This document shows positions 30,812-37,784 of a stretch of DNA of 37,784 nt, piece by piece (position 1 is the stretch's first letter; the number at the start of each line of letters is the position of its first letter). A program made the translations under genes and the position numbers. Source of the DNA: Candidatus Omnitrophota bacterium (GTDB lineage Bacteria > Omnitrophota > Gorgyraeia > Zapsychrales > Zapsychraceae). The stretch covers positions 1 through 37,784 of the forward strand of contig JAGVNC010000073.1 of NCBI GenBank assembly GCA_020053475.1, in the 5' to 3' direction. The notes beneath the pieces are model-generated. The model was not told the DNA's origin. It ran no database searches and saw nothing but the letters and a program-made list of their open reading frames with translations.

Positions 30812-31628
30812 GATCCTGCTCTTTCTTTTGCTGTTCGATGATTTGGCGGATTTTTTTAATGGTGGCCGATTCTAACTGGCGGATCCGTTCGCGCGAGACG
30901 CCTAATTCTTTGGCGATCTCAGCCAGTGTGTGCGTATTGCCGTCGCTTAAACCAAAACGCATGTCGAGGATTTTACGTTCCCTCTCATTAAGCATATCCA
31001 AAAATCCAATGGCCCGCTCTTTATTGAAGAAAATTTCAAGTTGCTCATCAGGTGCGGCAATATTTTCATCTTCGATAATATCCTTGACCTGGCCGTCGCC
31101 GCCTTCGCCAATGGGCGCGTCCAAACTCGACATTTTGGCAATGGAATTTTCCAAATCACGCACTTTATCGACGCTGACTTTGAGTTTTTTCGCCACTTCA
31201 TTGACATGGGGTCTGCGTTTAAGGTGATGAGTGAGCTTTTCAGTGGCTTTTTTGTACTTGAGGATTTCTTCATTCATATACACAGGCACGCGGATCATTT
31301 TCCCCTGGTCAATAATCGCCCGGGAAATGCCTTGTTTGATCCACCAAGCCGCATACGTTGAGAAACGAAATCCTCTGTCGGGATCAAACTTCTCCACGCT
31401 CTTCATCAACCCGATATTGCCTTCCTCAATTAAATCACTTAACGGGACGCCCAAATTAACGTAGCGCTTAGCGATGCTGATGACAAGCCGCAGGTTGGCT
31501 TTAATCATCCGTTCGCGGGCCTGCTTGTCGCCTTTTCTAATGAGCAAAGCGAGCTCAACCTCTTCCTGTGCGTTTAACAGAGCAATCGGCCGGACATCCT
31601 TAAGGTACGCTTTGATAGGATCCATCAT
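30804..31628 (-). CDS. Sigma-70 family (RpoD/RpoS-like) sigma factor, short form
   Basis: 274 residues covering regions 1.2 to 4 but without region 1.1 or the non-conserved insert. Region 1.2 is DPIKAYLKDVRPIALL. Region 2 has NLRLVISIAKRYVNLGVPLSDLIEEGNIGLMKSVEKFD and RGFRFSTYAAWWIKQGISRAI. Region 3 follows, and region 4 has HTLAEIAKELGVSRERIRQLE. Compared with RpoD (~600 residues in E. coli) it is a compact group 1/2 factor. It overlaps the LacI-type sensor by 8 nt and begins 15 nt after ppdK. The TTGACA/TATAAT promoters in the window would fit a housekeeping-like factor, but this could be an alternative one. Confidence 0.92.
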   Translation of the reverse strand: MMDPIKAYLKDVRPIALLNAQEEVELALLIRKGDKQARERMIKANLRLVISIAKRYVNLGVPLSDLIEEGNIGLMKSVEKFDPDRGFRFSTYAAWWIKQGISRAIIDQGKMIRVPVYMNEEILKYKKATEKLTHHLKRRPHVNEVAKKLKVSVDKVRDLENSIAKMSSLDAPIGEGGDGQVKDIIEDENIAAPDEQLEIFFNKERAIGFLDMLNERERKILDMRFGLSDGNTHTLAEIAKELGVSRERIRQLESATIKKIRQIIEQQKKEQDHD

Positions 31629-31643
31629 GAAGCCTCAACTAAA

Positions 31644-34418
31644 TTATCTTTTCGTTTTCTTAGCACTTGCCTTAGGCGTCTTTTTCCCAGACCCATTCGC
31701 CTGTAAGGCCGCTTGGGCGGCCGCTAACCGGGCGATCGGCACGCGATACGGCGAACAGCTGACATAATCCATCCCGACTTTCTGACAAAACGCAATCGAG
31801 GCTGGATCTCCGCCGTGCTCCCCGCAAATCCCTATTTTTAAATCGCGCCTAACGGAACGCCCTCGTTGCACACCCATCTCGATCAATTGTCCAACACCTT
31901 CAATATCGATGCTTTGGAAAGGATCTTCGGGCAAAATATCCTTCGCGATGTAATCGGGCAAGAATCCGCCGATGTCGTCACGCGAAAACCCAAATGTCAT
32001 TTGCGTTAAATCATTGGTCCCGAAAGAGAAAAATTCGGCGATCGACGCCAGCCGATCGGCCGTCAGCGCCGAACGCGGGATTTCGATCATTGTCCCGAAC
32101 ATGTACGGGATTTTCTTCACATGATACTTCTTGCACGTTTGTTGATAAACGTTGTCGACAATTTTCTTTTGATGGGCCAATTCTTTTGTCTCCCCAACGA
32201 CAGGGATCATGATTTCAGGATAAATCTTTTTCCCTTGCTGGATCAGCTCAATCGCCGCTTCGAAGATGGCACGGATTTGCATTTCGGTCACTTCCGGATA
32301 CGTGACGCCCAAACGCACGCCGCGATGGCCCATCATCGGATTGGATTCATGAAGATTAGCGGCCCGTTTTCCCAACACTTCCATCGAAATCCCTAAACTG
32401 TTAGCCAGATTCTTGAGCTGGTCTTCATTTTTGGGAACGAATTCATGGAGCGGCGGGTCCAAGAGACGAATCGTGACAGGAAACCCATTCATCGCTTCCA
32501 ATGTTCCCTTAATATCATGTTTGACATGGGGGAACAATTCATCCAATGCCCGGCGGCGCTCTTGTTCATCTTTGGAAACGATCATTTTCCGCAATTTAAA
32601 AAGAGGTTCCTCGGAATTTTTGCCGTAGAACATGTGTTCGGTACGGAAAAGCCCGATCCCTTCGGCCCCGAACGCGCGCGCTTTCGCGGCATCCTCGGGG
32701 GTATCGGCGTTGGTGCGGATTTTAAGCGTCCGCGCCGTATCACAAATTGTTAAAAATTCATTGAGGTATTCATTCTCGGAAGACGCATCGATCATGCCGA
32801 GGCGTTTTTCGTAAACCGCCCCTTTGGTCCCATTGAGAGTGATCCAGTCTCCTTCTTTAACGACGGTGCCATTCACATGGATTTCTTTTTTGCTGGCATC
32901 GATGTCGATGGTGGAGCAACCGACGATACAGCATTTTCCCCAGCCACGCGCAACCAACGCGGCATGGGACGTCATCCCGCCGCGGGCAGTCAGGATCGCC
33001 TCGGCGGCGCGCATGCCTTCGACGTCTTCGGGATTGGTTTCTTCGCGCACCAAAATCACTTTCTTCCCTTCTTTTCTCCAACCAACAGCATCTTTGGCAT
33101 TAAATACAACCTGGCCACTTGCCCCCCCGGGGCCGGCCGGCAATCCCTTGCCTAACAATTTTGCTTTCTTTTCTTCGATCGGATCGATAATCGGATGTAA
33201 CAGTTCGTCCAACTGGGCCGGAGTCACGCGTTTGATCGCTTCCTCGTTGGAAATCAATTTCTCTTTGACCATGTCGACGGCCATCCGCACCGCGGCCGGG
33301 CCGTTGCGTTTCCCGGAACGGCACTGGAGCATATAAAGAACGCCTTCCTCGACGGTAAATTCGATGTCTTGCATGTCGCGGTAGTGCTTTTCCAGGCGTT
33401 GGCGGATACGATCGAGCTCTTTGTACGTTTTGGGGCTTAACTTCTCAAGGATCACAAGTTCTTTATTAAAATCACTTTGCGAATAGGAATTGATAGGAGC
33501 CGGTGTCCGTAACCCTGCGACAACGTCTTCGCCTTGCGCATTGACAAGATATTCGCCATAAAAACTATTCTCCCCGTTCCCCGGGTTACGGGTAAAAGCC
33601 ACCCCTGTCGACGATGTATTCCCTAAATTTCCAAACGCCATGGCTTGGACGTTGACAGCGGTCCCCCATTCGTCAGGGATCCCTTCGATCCGCCGGTAAG
33701 CAATGGCGCGTTTGCCGTTCCAGGAAGAAAACACCGCGCCGATCCCGCCCCACAATTGTTTCGTGGCATCATCCGGGAACTCTTTTCCTAACACATCTTT
33801 AATCCGTGCTTTATAAACGGCAACCAACTCTTTTAAATCTTCCGCGGTTAAATCAGAATCGCTTTTCGCGCCGCTTTCTTTCTTCTTGTGCTCCAAAATT
33901 TTATCCAATTGAGCGCGGATCCCTTGGCCGTCCTTGGGTTCGATCCCTTCGCTTTTTTCCATCACAACGTCGGCATACATCGTAATCAACCGTCGATACG
34001 CATCGTAAGCGAAGCGTTCGTTGCCGCTCTTGCGGACCAGCCCTTCGATTGTTTTATCCGTCAATCCGACGTTCAAGACTGTTTCCATCATCCCGGGCAT
34101 CGAACTTCGGGCACCGGAACGGACAGAAACCAAAAGAGGATTTTTTAAGTCCCCGAATTTCTTGCCGGTGATCTGTTCAACCTTCTTTAACGCGGCATTG
34201 ACCTGTTCAGCCAGTCCTTGCGGATATTTTTTGCTCTTTTGATAATAATAGGTACAAACCTCCGTCGTGACCGTGAATCCCGGAGGAACAGGTAAACGCA
34301 AATTTTTATGCCCCGCCATTTCAGCCAAATTCGCTCCCTTGCCGCCCAAAAGATTCTTCATTTGTGCCGTTCCGTCAGCTTTTCCGCCACCAAAAGAATA
34401 AACATACTTCTTAGCCAT
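31644..34418 (-). CDS. ppdK: Pyruvate, phosphate dikinase
   Basis: Interconverts pyruvate + ATP + Pi with PEP + AMP + PPi, giving reversible control of glycolysis/gluconeogenesis. From the ATG at 34418 (AAAGGG ribosome site) it is 924 residues; a longer frame upstream is not family sequence. The N-terminal ATP-grasp domain has KNLLGGKGANLAEMAG and GTRNPG-like segments (AFTRNPGNGENSFYGEYL). The central swivelling domain carries the phospho-His motif GGMTSHAALVARGWG. The C-terminal TIM barrel has GLFRTEHMF, MMGHRGVRLG, and GICGEHGGDP with the catalytic Cys. It precedes the sigma factor by 15 nt. Confidence 0.97.
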   Translation of the reverse strand: MAKKYVYSFGGGKADGTAQMKNLLGGKGANLAEMAGHKNLRLPVPPGFTVTTEVCTYYYQKSKKYPQGLAEQVNAALKKVEQITGKKFGDLKNPLLVSVRSGARSSMPGMMETVLNVGLTDKTIEGLVRKSGNERFAYDAYRRLITMYADVVMEKSEGIEPKDGQGIRAQLDKILEHKKKESGAKSDSDLTAEDLKELVAVYKARIKDVLGKEFPDDATKQLWGGIGAVFSSWNGKRAIAYRRIEGIPDEWGTAVNVQAMAFGNLGNTSSTGVAFTRNPGNGENSFYGEYLVNAQGEDVVAGLRTPAPINSYSQSDFNKELVILEKLSPKTYKELDRIRQRLEKHYRDMQDIEFTVEEGVLYMLQCRSGKRNGPAAVRMAVDMVKEKLISNEEAIKRVTPAQLDELLHPIIDPIEEKKAKLLGKGLPAGPGGASGQVVFNAKDAVGWRKEGKKVILVREETNPEDVEGMRAAEAILTARGGMTSHAALVARGWGKCCIVGCSTIDIDASKKEIHVNGTVVKEGDWITLNGTKGAVYEKRLGMIDASSENEYLNEFLTICDTARTLKIRTNADTPEDAAKARAFGAEGIGLFRTEHMFYGKNSEEPLFKLRKMIVSKDEQERRRALDELFPHVKHDIKGTLEAMNGFPVTIRLLDPPLHEFVPKNEDQLKNLANSLGISMEVLGKRAANLHESNPMMGHRGVRLGVTYPEVTEMQIRAIFEAAIELIQQGKKIYPEIMIPVVGETKELAHQKKIVDNVYQQTCKKYHVKKIPYMFGTMIEIPRSALTADRLASIAEFFSFGTNDLTQMTFGFSRDDIGGFLPDYIAKDILPEDPFQSIDIEGVGQLIEMGVQRGRSVRRDLKIGICGEHGGDPASIAFCQKVGMDYVSCSPYRVPIARLAAAQAALQANGSGKKTPKASAKKTKR

Positions 34419-34449
34419 GTCTTGTAACCCTTTCTTTTGTAATGTTTTA

Positions 34450-34575
34450 AAATTCGAAATCCGAAGCACGAAGCTCGAAACAATTAATAAATTAAAAATT
34501 CATAATTTTTAAAACCTTTTTAGGTTATTTTAACTTTAAATTTGTTTCGTATTTCGAATTTCGTGCTTCGAATTT
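34450..34575. repeat. Inverted repeat between glyS and ppdK
   Basis: AAATTCGAA (34450-34458) through GAAACAA (to 34483) is mirrored by TTGTTTCG (from 34542) through TTCGAATTT (to 34575). The 34-bp arms match imperfectly and contain repeated TTCGAA and GAAGCACGAA units. The centre is AT-rich with small palindromes (AACCT/AGGTT). It is probably a dispersed repeat element. Confidence 0.6.
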
Positions 34576-34588
34576 AAGCCATTGTTCG

Positions 34589-35911
34589 TTATAAATTTTT
34601 ATTCAATTTATCTTCTAAATATCGTTGAACATTATCAACAGGAACACGCTCTTGGCGCATCGTATCACGTTCACGCACCGTCACTTGCTTGTCTTCCAAC
34701 GATTGGACGTCCACCGTCACGCAATAAAATGTCCCGATTTCGTCCTGGCGCCGATAGAGTTTGCCGATCGCCGCTGTATCGTCGTAAACGCACGTAAATT
34801 CTTTTTGTAGATCTTTTTTAAGATTTTTTGCCAACGCCACCAGTGGCTCATTCTTCTTGATTAAGGGCAAGACCGCCACCTTAATCGGGGCTAACGGTTT
34901 GCTCAAACGCAAGACCACGCGTTGGCGGCCTTCCACTTCTTCTTCATCATAAGCGTCCACGAGAAAAGCCAACGTGGCGCGGTCAACACCGCCCGAAGGC
35001 TCGATGACATGAGGAAAAAATTTTTCGGTGGTAACAGGATCTTGATATTGGAGATCAACGCCGGAAAATTTGGCGTGTTGTTTAAGGTCATAATCACTGC
35101 GGTTGGCGATCCCTTCGAGTTCCGACCATCCGAAGGGGAATTGATATTCGATGTCGGTGCATCCTTTGGCGTAATGGGCCAATTCGTCGCTGGCATGCGG
35201 ACGCTGTTGAAGGTTTTCTTTGCGGATCCCCAGGCTAGTGTACCAGCTAAACCGTTCGTTGATCCAGCGCTCGTAGCAGGCCGCGGCGTCTTTGGGTGTT
35301 GTGAAATATTCAATTTCCATCTGTTCAAATTCGCGCATCCGAAATGTAAAATTCCCCGGAGTTACTTCATTGCGAAACGATTTCCCGATCTGGGCGATCC
35401 CAAAAGGCAATTTCCGGTGAGTGGCGTCCAACACATTCTTGAAGTTAACGAAAATCCCTTGGGCGGTTTCCGGCCGTAAATAGATGATACTGGATTCGTC
35501 GGCAACCGCTCCCACCTGCGTTTTAAACATCAGGTTAAACGCCCGGCCTTCGGTGAATTCCGTGCCGCCGCATTGGGGACATTTGCCTTTAATTAAATGA
35601 TCTTCACGAAACCGTTTATTGCACTTCTTACATTCGACGACAATGTCGTTGAAATTGCTCGTGTGCCCTGACGCTTCCCACGTCTTTGGATGCATCAAAA
35701 TGCTGGCATCCAGGCCGACCATATCGTCGCGTTCGTGAACAACGGCCTTCCACCACGCCGCTTTCACGTTGTTTTTCAATTCTACACCCAAAGGGCCATA
35801 ATCCCACGTGCTCCCCAAGCCCCCATAAATTTCCGAAGAAGGAAAGATGAATCCACGCCTCTTGCAGAGCGAAACAATCTTTTCCATGGAGGTAGCAACG
35901 GCGTTACGCAT
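34589..35911 (-). CDS. glyS: Glycyl-tRNA synthetase, single-chain alpha2 type
   Basis: Charges tRNA-Gly. This is the archaeal/eukaryotic-like homodimeric form, 440 residues, not the bacterial alpha2beta2 form. Class II motifs are visible: motif 1 near the N-terminus (GGLGSTWDYGPLGVELKNN), motif 2 (FGIAQIGKSFRNEVTPGNFTFRMREFEQME), and motif 3 (EPSGGVDRATLAFLVDAY). A zinc ribbon, CKKCNKRF and CPQCGG, lies at about 93-115. The C-terminal anticodon-binding domain has PIKVAVLPL and EIGTFYCVTVD. I keep the first ATG (35911); a strong -10 lies 9 nt upstream and there is no ribosome site, so it may be leaderless. Confidence 0.96.
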   Translation of the reverse strand: MRNAVATSMEKIVSLCKRRGFIFPSSEIYGGLGSTWDYGPLGVELKNNVKAAWWKAVVHERDDMVGLDASILMHPKTWEASGHTSNFNDIVVECKKCNKRFREDHLIKGKCPQCGGTEFTEGRAFNLMFKTQVGAVADESSIIYLRPETAQGIFVNFKNVLDATHRKLPFGIAQIGKSFRNEVTPGNFTFRMREFEQMEIEYFTTPKDAAACYERWINERFSWYTSLGIRKENLQQRPHASDELAHYAKGCTDIEYQFPFGWSELEGIANRSDYDLKQHAKFSGVDLQYQDPVTTEKFFPHVIEPSGGVDRATLAFLVDAYDEEEVEGRQRVVLRLSKPLAPIKVAVLPLIKKNEPLVALAKNLKKDLQKEFTCVYDDTAAIGKLYRRQDEIGTFYCVTVDVQSLEDKQVTVRERDTMRQERVPVDNVQRYLEDKLNKNL

Positions 35912-35920
35912 GAGGAAAAT

Positions 35921-35949
35921 ATTCTAGCGAAAACATCTTAAAAATGCAA
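35921..35949 (-). promoter_or_regulatory. Putative glyS promoter, almost leaderless
   Basis: TAGAAT (35921-35926) with a 17-bp spacer to a weak TTGCAT (35944-35949) on the minus strand. Transcription would start about 2-3 nt before the ATG at 35911. Confidence 0.5.
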
Positions 35950-35972
35950 GCATTTCTATTTATCCGCAGCGC

Positions 35973-36192
35973 TTTGTCCGCCTTAGGCGGACAGCAAGGG
36001 GGCATTTCCATCTATAATCTTAATATTATTATAAGGCAAACAAGCAGGATTAAACAAGGCTCTTAAGCGCCCGCTGGGGCCGTTCGTACTTAAGGAGGGA
36101 ATATTTCAAATCGATGATTTTACGCCGTTGGAGCCTTTTCAGCGCACGAAACTGAAGGCCCAAGCGGTATTCACGTTCCGGCGCGGGAAGAA
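35973..36192. repeat. 220-bp direct duplication, copy 1
   Basis: Matches 37283-37502 over 220 bp at a constant offset of 1310, with 9 mismatches and no gaps by eye (about 96%). It holds the 3' part of a PilZ-like gene and its downstream flank. It starts with a perfect TGTCCGCC/GGCGGACA hairpin (35975-35993) that is degraded in copy 2. Confidence 0.9.
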
Positions 36193-36205
36193 ATTTATAG
36201 CTCAT
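36050..36205 (-). pseudogene. Duplicated C-terminal fragment of a PilZ-like protein
   Basis: 51 codons. After five new N-terminal residues (MSYKF) the sequence is the tail of the PilZ-like protein at the right edge, LPAPEREYRLGLQFRALKR to the stop. The ATG overlaps the nucleotidyltransferase stop as ATGA, so it could still be translated by coupling. It lacks the RxxxR and DxSxxG motifs that bind cyclic di-GMP and is best called a fragment created by the 220-bp duplication. Confidence 0.75.
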
Positions 36206-36881
36206 TGAAGTATTTCCAAAATTTCTTTTTCTTTCCCTCTAACCAAAACGCCAAGAATTTTCTTCTGCCATTTTGAAGGAACAGACCCAAAAACCGTTTT
36301 GATTTTTCCGGCCTCGCCTTTTCTCATAAGGGCATTTAATATTTCAAGCGCCATGATCCTGTCTTTAGCGGCTTTATCTTCATTTTGCCTTCTTTGGGAG
36401 ATCATCAGCTTATGCAGGGCGAAATTGGCCGGATGCGGAAGAAAAACATGAAAATCCGCCACTTTTACTTTAACGGTATCTTCCGCGAGGAAATTCAGAA
36501 ACCGCAGGGCTGTCGCGTTGACTTTTAACTGCGGCAATGAAACGGGCTTATCCGTGCCGCGGCCTTTTTCAGGGGACAAAAATTCCACAACCAGATCGGG
36601 ATGCTCCAATTTCATATATCCTTGTGTGCCCCTGTAACCGATAACAAACCCGAGGTCCTTTAAAAGTCCGGGAACATCGACATTCACCCGGATCCTCTCG
36701 GATGAGGGACAAGGAAATCAACATCCCTTGTTTTAATGGTTGAAAGATATTTTACTCCGGCGAAATATTCCTTATAAAACGGCATGCACCAACTGCCTAT
36801 CAGAATAACGCCGCCGAGCAAATTCCGGCTGCTTAACCTTCTTAAAACTTCAACACACAGTTCATACTGATTCTTTTCCAC
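36202..36881 (-). pseudogene. Nucleotidyltransferase-like gene split by a frameshift
   Basis: The first frame starts at the GTG at 36881 (AAGGAG ribosome site) and encodes 65 residues: LLGGVILIGSWCMPFY and the acidic KTRDVDFLVPHP motif. It then runs into RGSG-stop at 36684. The second frame continues as SERIRVNVDVPGLLKDLGF to 36202; an internal GTG at 36687 could restart it. Together they form one protein of about 226 residues with a pol-beta-like Gly-Ser / Asp-x-Asp active site. The break is at about 36697-36710, near CATCCGAGAGG. It is a frameshift mutation, an assembly error, or GTGA-coupled restart. It overlaps the preceding 105-residue gene by 20 nt. Confidence 0.75.
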
Positions 36882-37179
36882 GCAGCGCGCTCCTTAAGAA
36901 TCTGACCTGCTTTTTGACCTGAGATAACAATTTCCTATACTTTGCCCTATACTCTTTCACTTCCTTGTTCTTTCTTATTTCACTCTCTGACACTTTCCCC
37001 TTATAAATAAACTTGATCTTCCCCTTTTCCCGCAACAAAAGATAATAATATTCGTGCCCCTTGACCTTCTTTTTGACAAGACTTCCCTTGGGCAACTTAG
37101 CCAGTTCTCTCTCATAACTTTTCTTCATCTGTAGAGAATTCGCGAGCTCTTCCTTGAGGACCCCTTTGATGACTCCCAT
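36862..37179 (-). CDS. Small Lys-rich protein heading the nucleotidyltransferase module
   Basis: 105 residues, no named family recognised. It is very basic and mostly helical. The centre has beta-like KGHEYYYLLLREKGKIKFIYKGK, the N-terminal helix begins MGVIKGVLKEELANSLQ, and the C-terminal helix is KEVKEYRAKYRKLLSQVKKQVRFL. It is transcribed from a perfect consensus promoter with repeated operator-like sites. It overlaps the nucleotidyltransferase gene, as toxin-antitoxin partners often do, so it may be the antitoxin/autorepressor (inference). The ribosome site GGAGAAG precedes the ATG. Confidence 0.65.
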   Translation of the reverse strand: MGVIKGVLKEELANSLQMKKSYERELAKLPKGSLVKKKVKGHEYYYLLLREKGKIKFIYKGKVSESEIRKNKEVKEYRAKYRKLLSQVKKQVRFLRSALRGKESV

Positions 37180-37206
37180 ATTCTTCTCCGGTTTCAGTCA
37201 GATCTG

Positions 37207-37274
37207 TTACCATACAATTTATGGAATATTATATTTTGTATGACAACTGATGTCAATCCCAAATTACCATACAA
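37207..37274 (-). promoter_or_regulatory. Consensus promoter with repeated TACCATACAA operator sites
   Basis: TTGACA (37251-37256), exactly 17 bp and TATAAT (37228-37233) on the minus strand form a perfect sigma70 promoter. The 11-mer TTACCATACAA occurs at 37207-37217 and 37264-37274, and the inverse TTGTATG at 37236-37242, inside the spacer. The sites bracket and overlap the promoter, as in autoregulated modules. Confidence 0.78.
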
Positions 37275-37282
37275 CTGCACTA

Positions 37283-37502
37283 TTTGTCCGCCTTAAGTGG
37301 ACAGCAAGGGGGCATTTCCATCTATAATCTTAATATTATTATAAGACAAACAGGCAGGATTAAACAAGGCTCTTAAGCGCCCGCTGGGGCCGTTCGTACT
37401 TAAGGAGAGAATATTTCAAATCGAGGATTTTACGCCGTTGGAGCCTTTTCAGCGCGCGAAACTGAAGGCCCAAACGATATTCACGTTCCGGCGCGGGAAG
37501 AA
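37283..37502. repeat. 220-bp direct duplication, copy 2
   Basis: Partner of 35973-36192. Here the repeat is continuous with the rest of the PilZ-like gene, so this is probably the original. The two copies bracket the nucleotidyltransferase module. Confidence 0.9.
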
Positions 37503-37784
37503 TGGATCGGACGACCGTTTCGACTTCAACAAGTTCATAAAACCGGCATTCGGCCAGGAAGTTTGTCTCGTGCACGACAAACTTTAGATTTAAAATGGTC
37601 TCCTCCGGCAAATAAAGATGCGTTAAAAGCGCCACGCCGCCTTCGCTAAAGTCGAGGGTGTGGGATTCATATTCACGGCCCTCTAAGGAGATATTGTCAA
37701 ATGTTGGCTTCTGGATATTCGGTCAAACCGAATTTTTAGGAGTATCCCGACGAATATTTGCCCTTTCATTGCCGCTACGTTCAA
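37360..37784 (-). pseudogene. PilZ-like gene with in-frame TGA, runs off the window
   Basis: Reading leftward from the window edge the frame encodes ERSGNERANIRRDTPKNSV, then TGA at 37723-37725, then PNIQKPTFDNISLEGREYE, LDFSEGGVALLTHLYLP and the tail shared with copy 1. RANIR fits the PilZ RxxxR motif and DFSEGG fits (D/N)xSxxG, both parts of a cyclic di-GMP site. The two motifs sit on opposite sides of the stop in one frame, so this appears to be a PilZ-domain gene broken by a nonsense change. A palindrome, ATTCGGT/ACCGAAT (37716-37732), surrounds the TGA. A restart at the GTG at 37635 would give only a 91-residue C-terminal part. The gene continues outside the window. Confidence 0.65.

Noticed and set aside
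37723-37725. Reassignment of TGA to a sense codon in this organism
   Set aside because: TGA ends many intact genes here, for example at the ATGA overlaps of ribE with the KS-like gene and of nusB with the PHP gene.
1-37784. CRISPR array
   Set aside because: No regularly spaced direct repeats with unique spacers are present.

Overview
The window looks like a chromosomal segment of an uncultured Gram-negative bacterium. It encodes an outer-membrane beta-barrel with a signal peptide, FabZ, RodZ- and FtsK-type envelope and division proteins, a class III (archaeal-like) pilin, and a large membrane protein carrying TPRs. The sequence alone does not fix the taxon. The mix of a TMTC-like TPR protein, PPDK, eukaryotic/archaeal-type GlyRS, orphan class III pilin and modest GC suits the Omnitrophota (OP3) or a relative in the PVC neighbourhood; this is inference. 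Nearly all genes lie on the minus strand. Several promoters are textbook sigma70 type with 17-bp spacers.

Layout. 1-400: tRNA-Pro(CGG) with a hairpin and a partial copy of its own 5' end. 414-4510: fabZ, then an accessory island with an AbiE-like toxin-antitoxin pair under a promoter/operator palindrome, a zinc-ribbon/PH-like protein and a GIY-YIG protein. A repeated 12-mer bounds the last two genes. 4539-11275: one tightly overlapped minus-strand operon, ribBA-ribH-nusB-PHP-ribD-ribE-KS-like-fabG. It has a consensus promoter and a terminator inside its leader. The KS-like protein lacks all three catalytic residues. 11554-12643: plus-strand cinA(pncC)-thpR, apparently leaderless. 12640-20710: pgpA, pgsA, rimO, a RodZ-like protein, ftsK, pnp and rpsO, all read leftward. 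20712-24412: a poorly known cluster with a small TM/coiled-coil protein, a large palindrome, a helical protein, a class III pilin, a histone-tail/EF-Tu-domain-2 fusion, a ParA-CBM48 fusion and a TM beta-sandwich protein. 24646-26432: a porin with its terminator, long leader and promoter. 26616-26768: a REP-like palindrome and tRNA-Arg(CCT). 26881-34418: ppdK, a short sigma factor, a LacI-type sensor with no HTH, apt and a TMTC-like TPR protein. 34589-35949: glyS. 35973-37784: a 220-bp direct duplication of a PilZ gene tail flanking a two-gene nucleotidyltransferase module with a perfect-consensus promoter and repeated operators. The transferase is frameshifted and the outer PilZ gene has an in-frame TGA.

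How parts work together. The rib genes form an almost complete riboflavin route: ribBA supplies both precursors, RibD the deaminase/reductase steps, and RibH and RibE the final two. NusB and fatty-acid genes are co-transcribed with them. pgsA and pgpA make phosphatidylglycerol in two steps. rpsO-pnp is the classic translation/RNA-decay pair. The 21-24 kb cluster and the catalytically dead KS are the best candidates for undescribed biology. Both ends of the window carry nucleotidyltransferase modules of toxin-antitoxin style with operators overlapping strong promoters.
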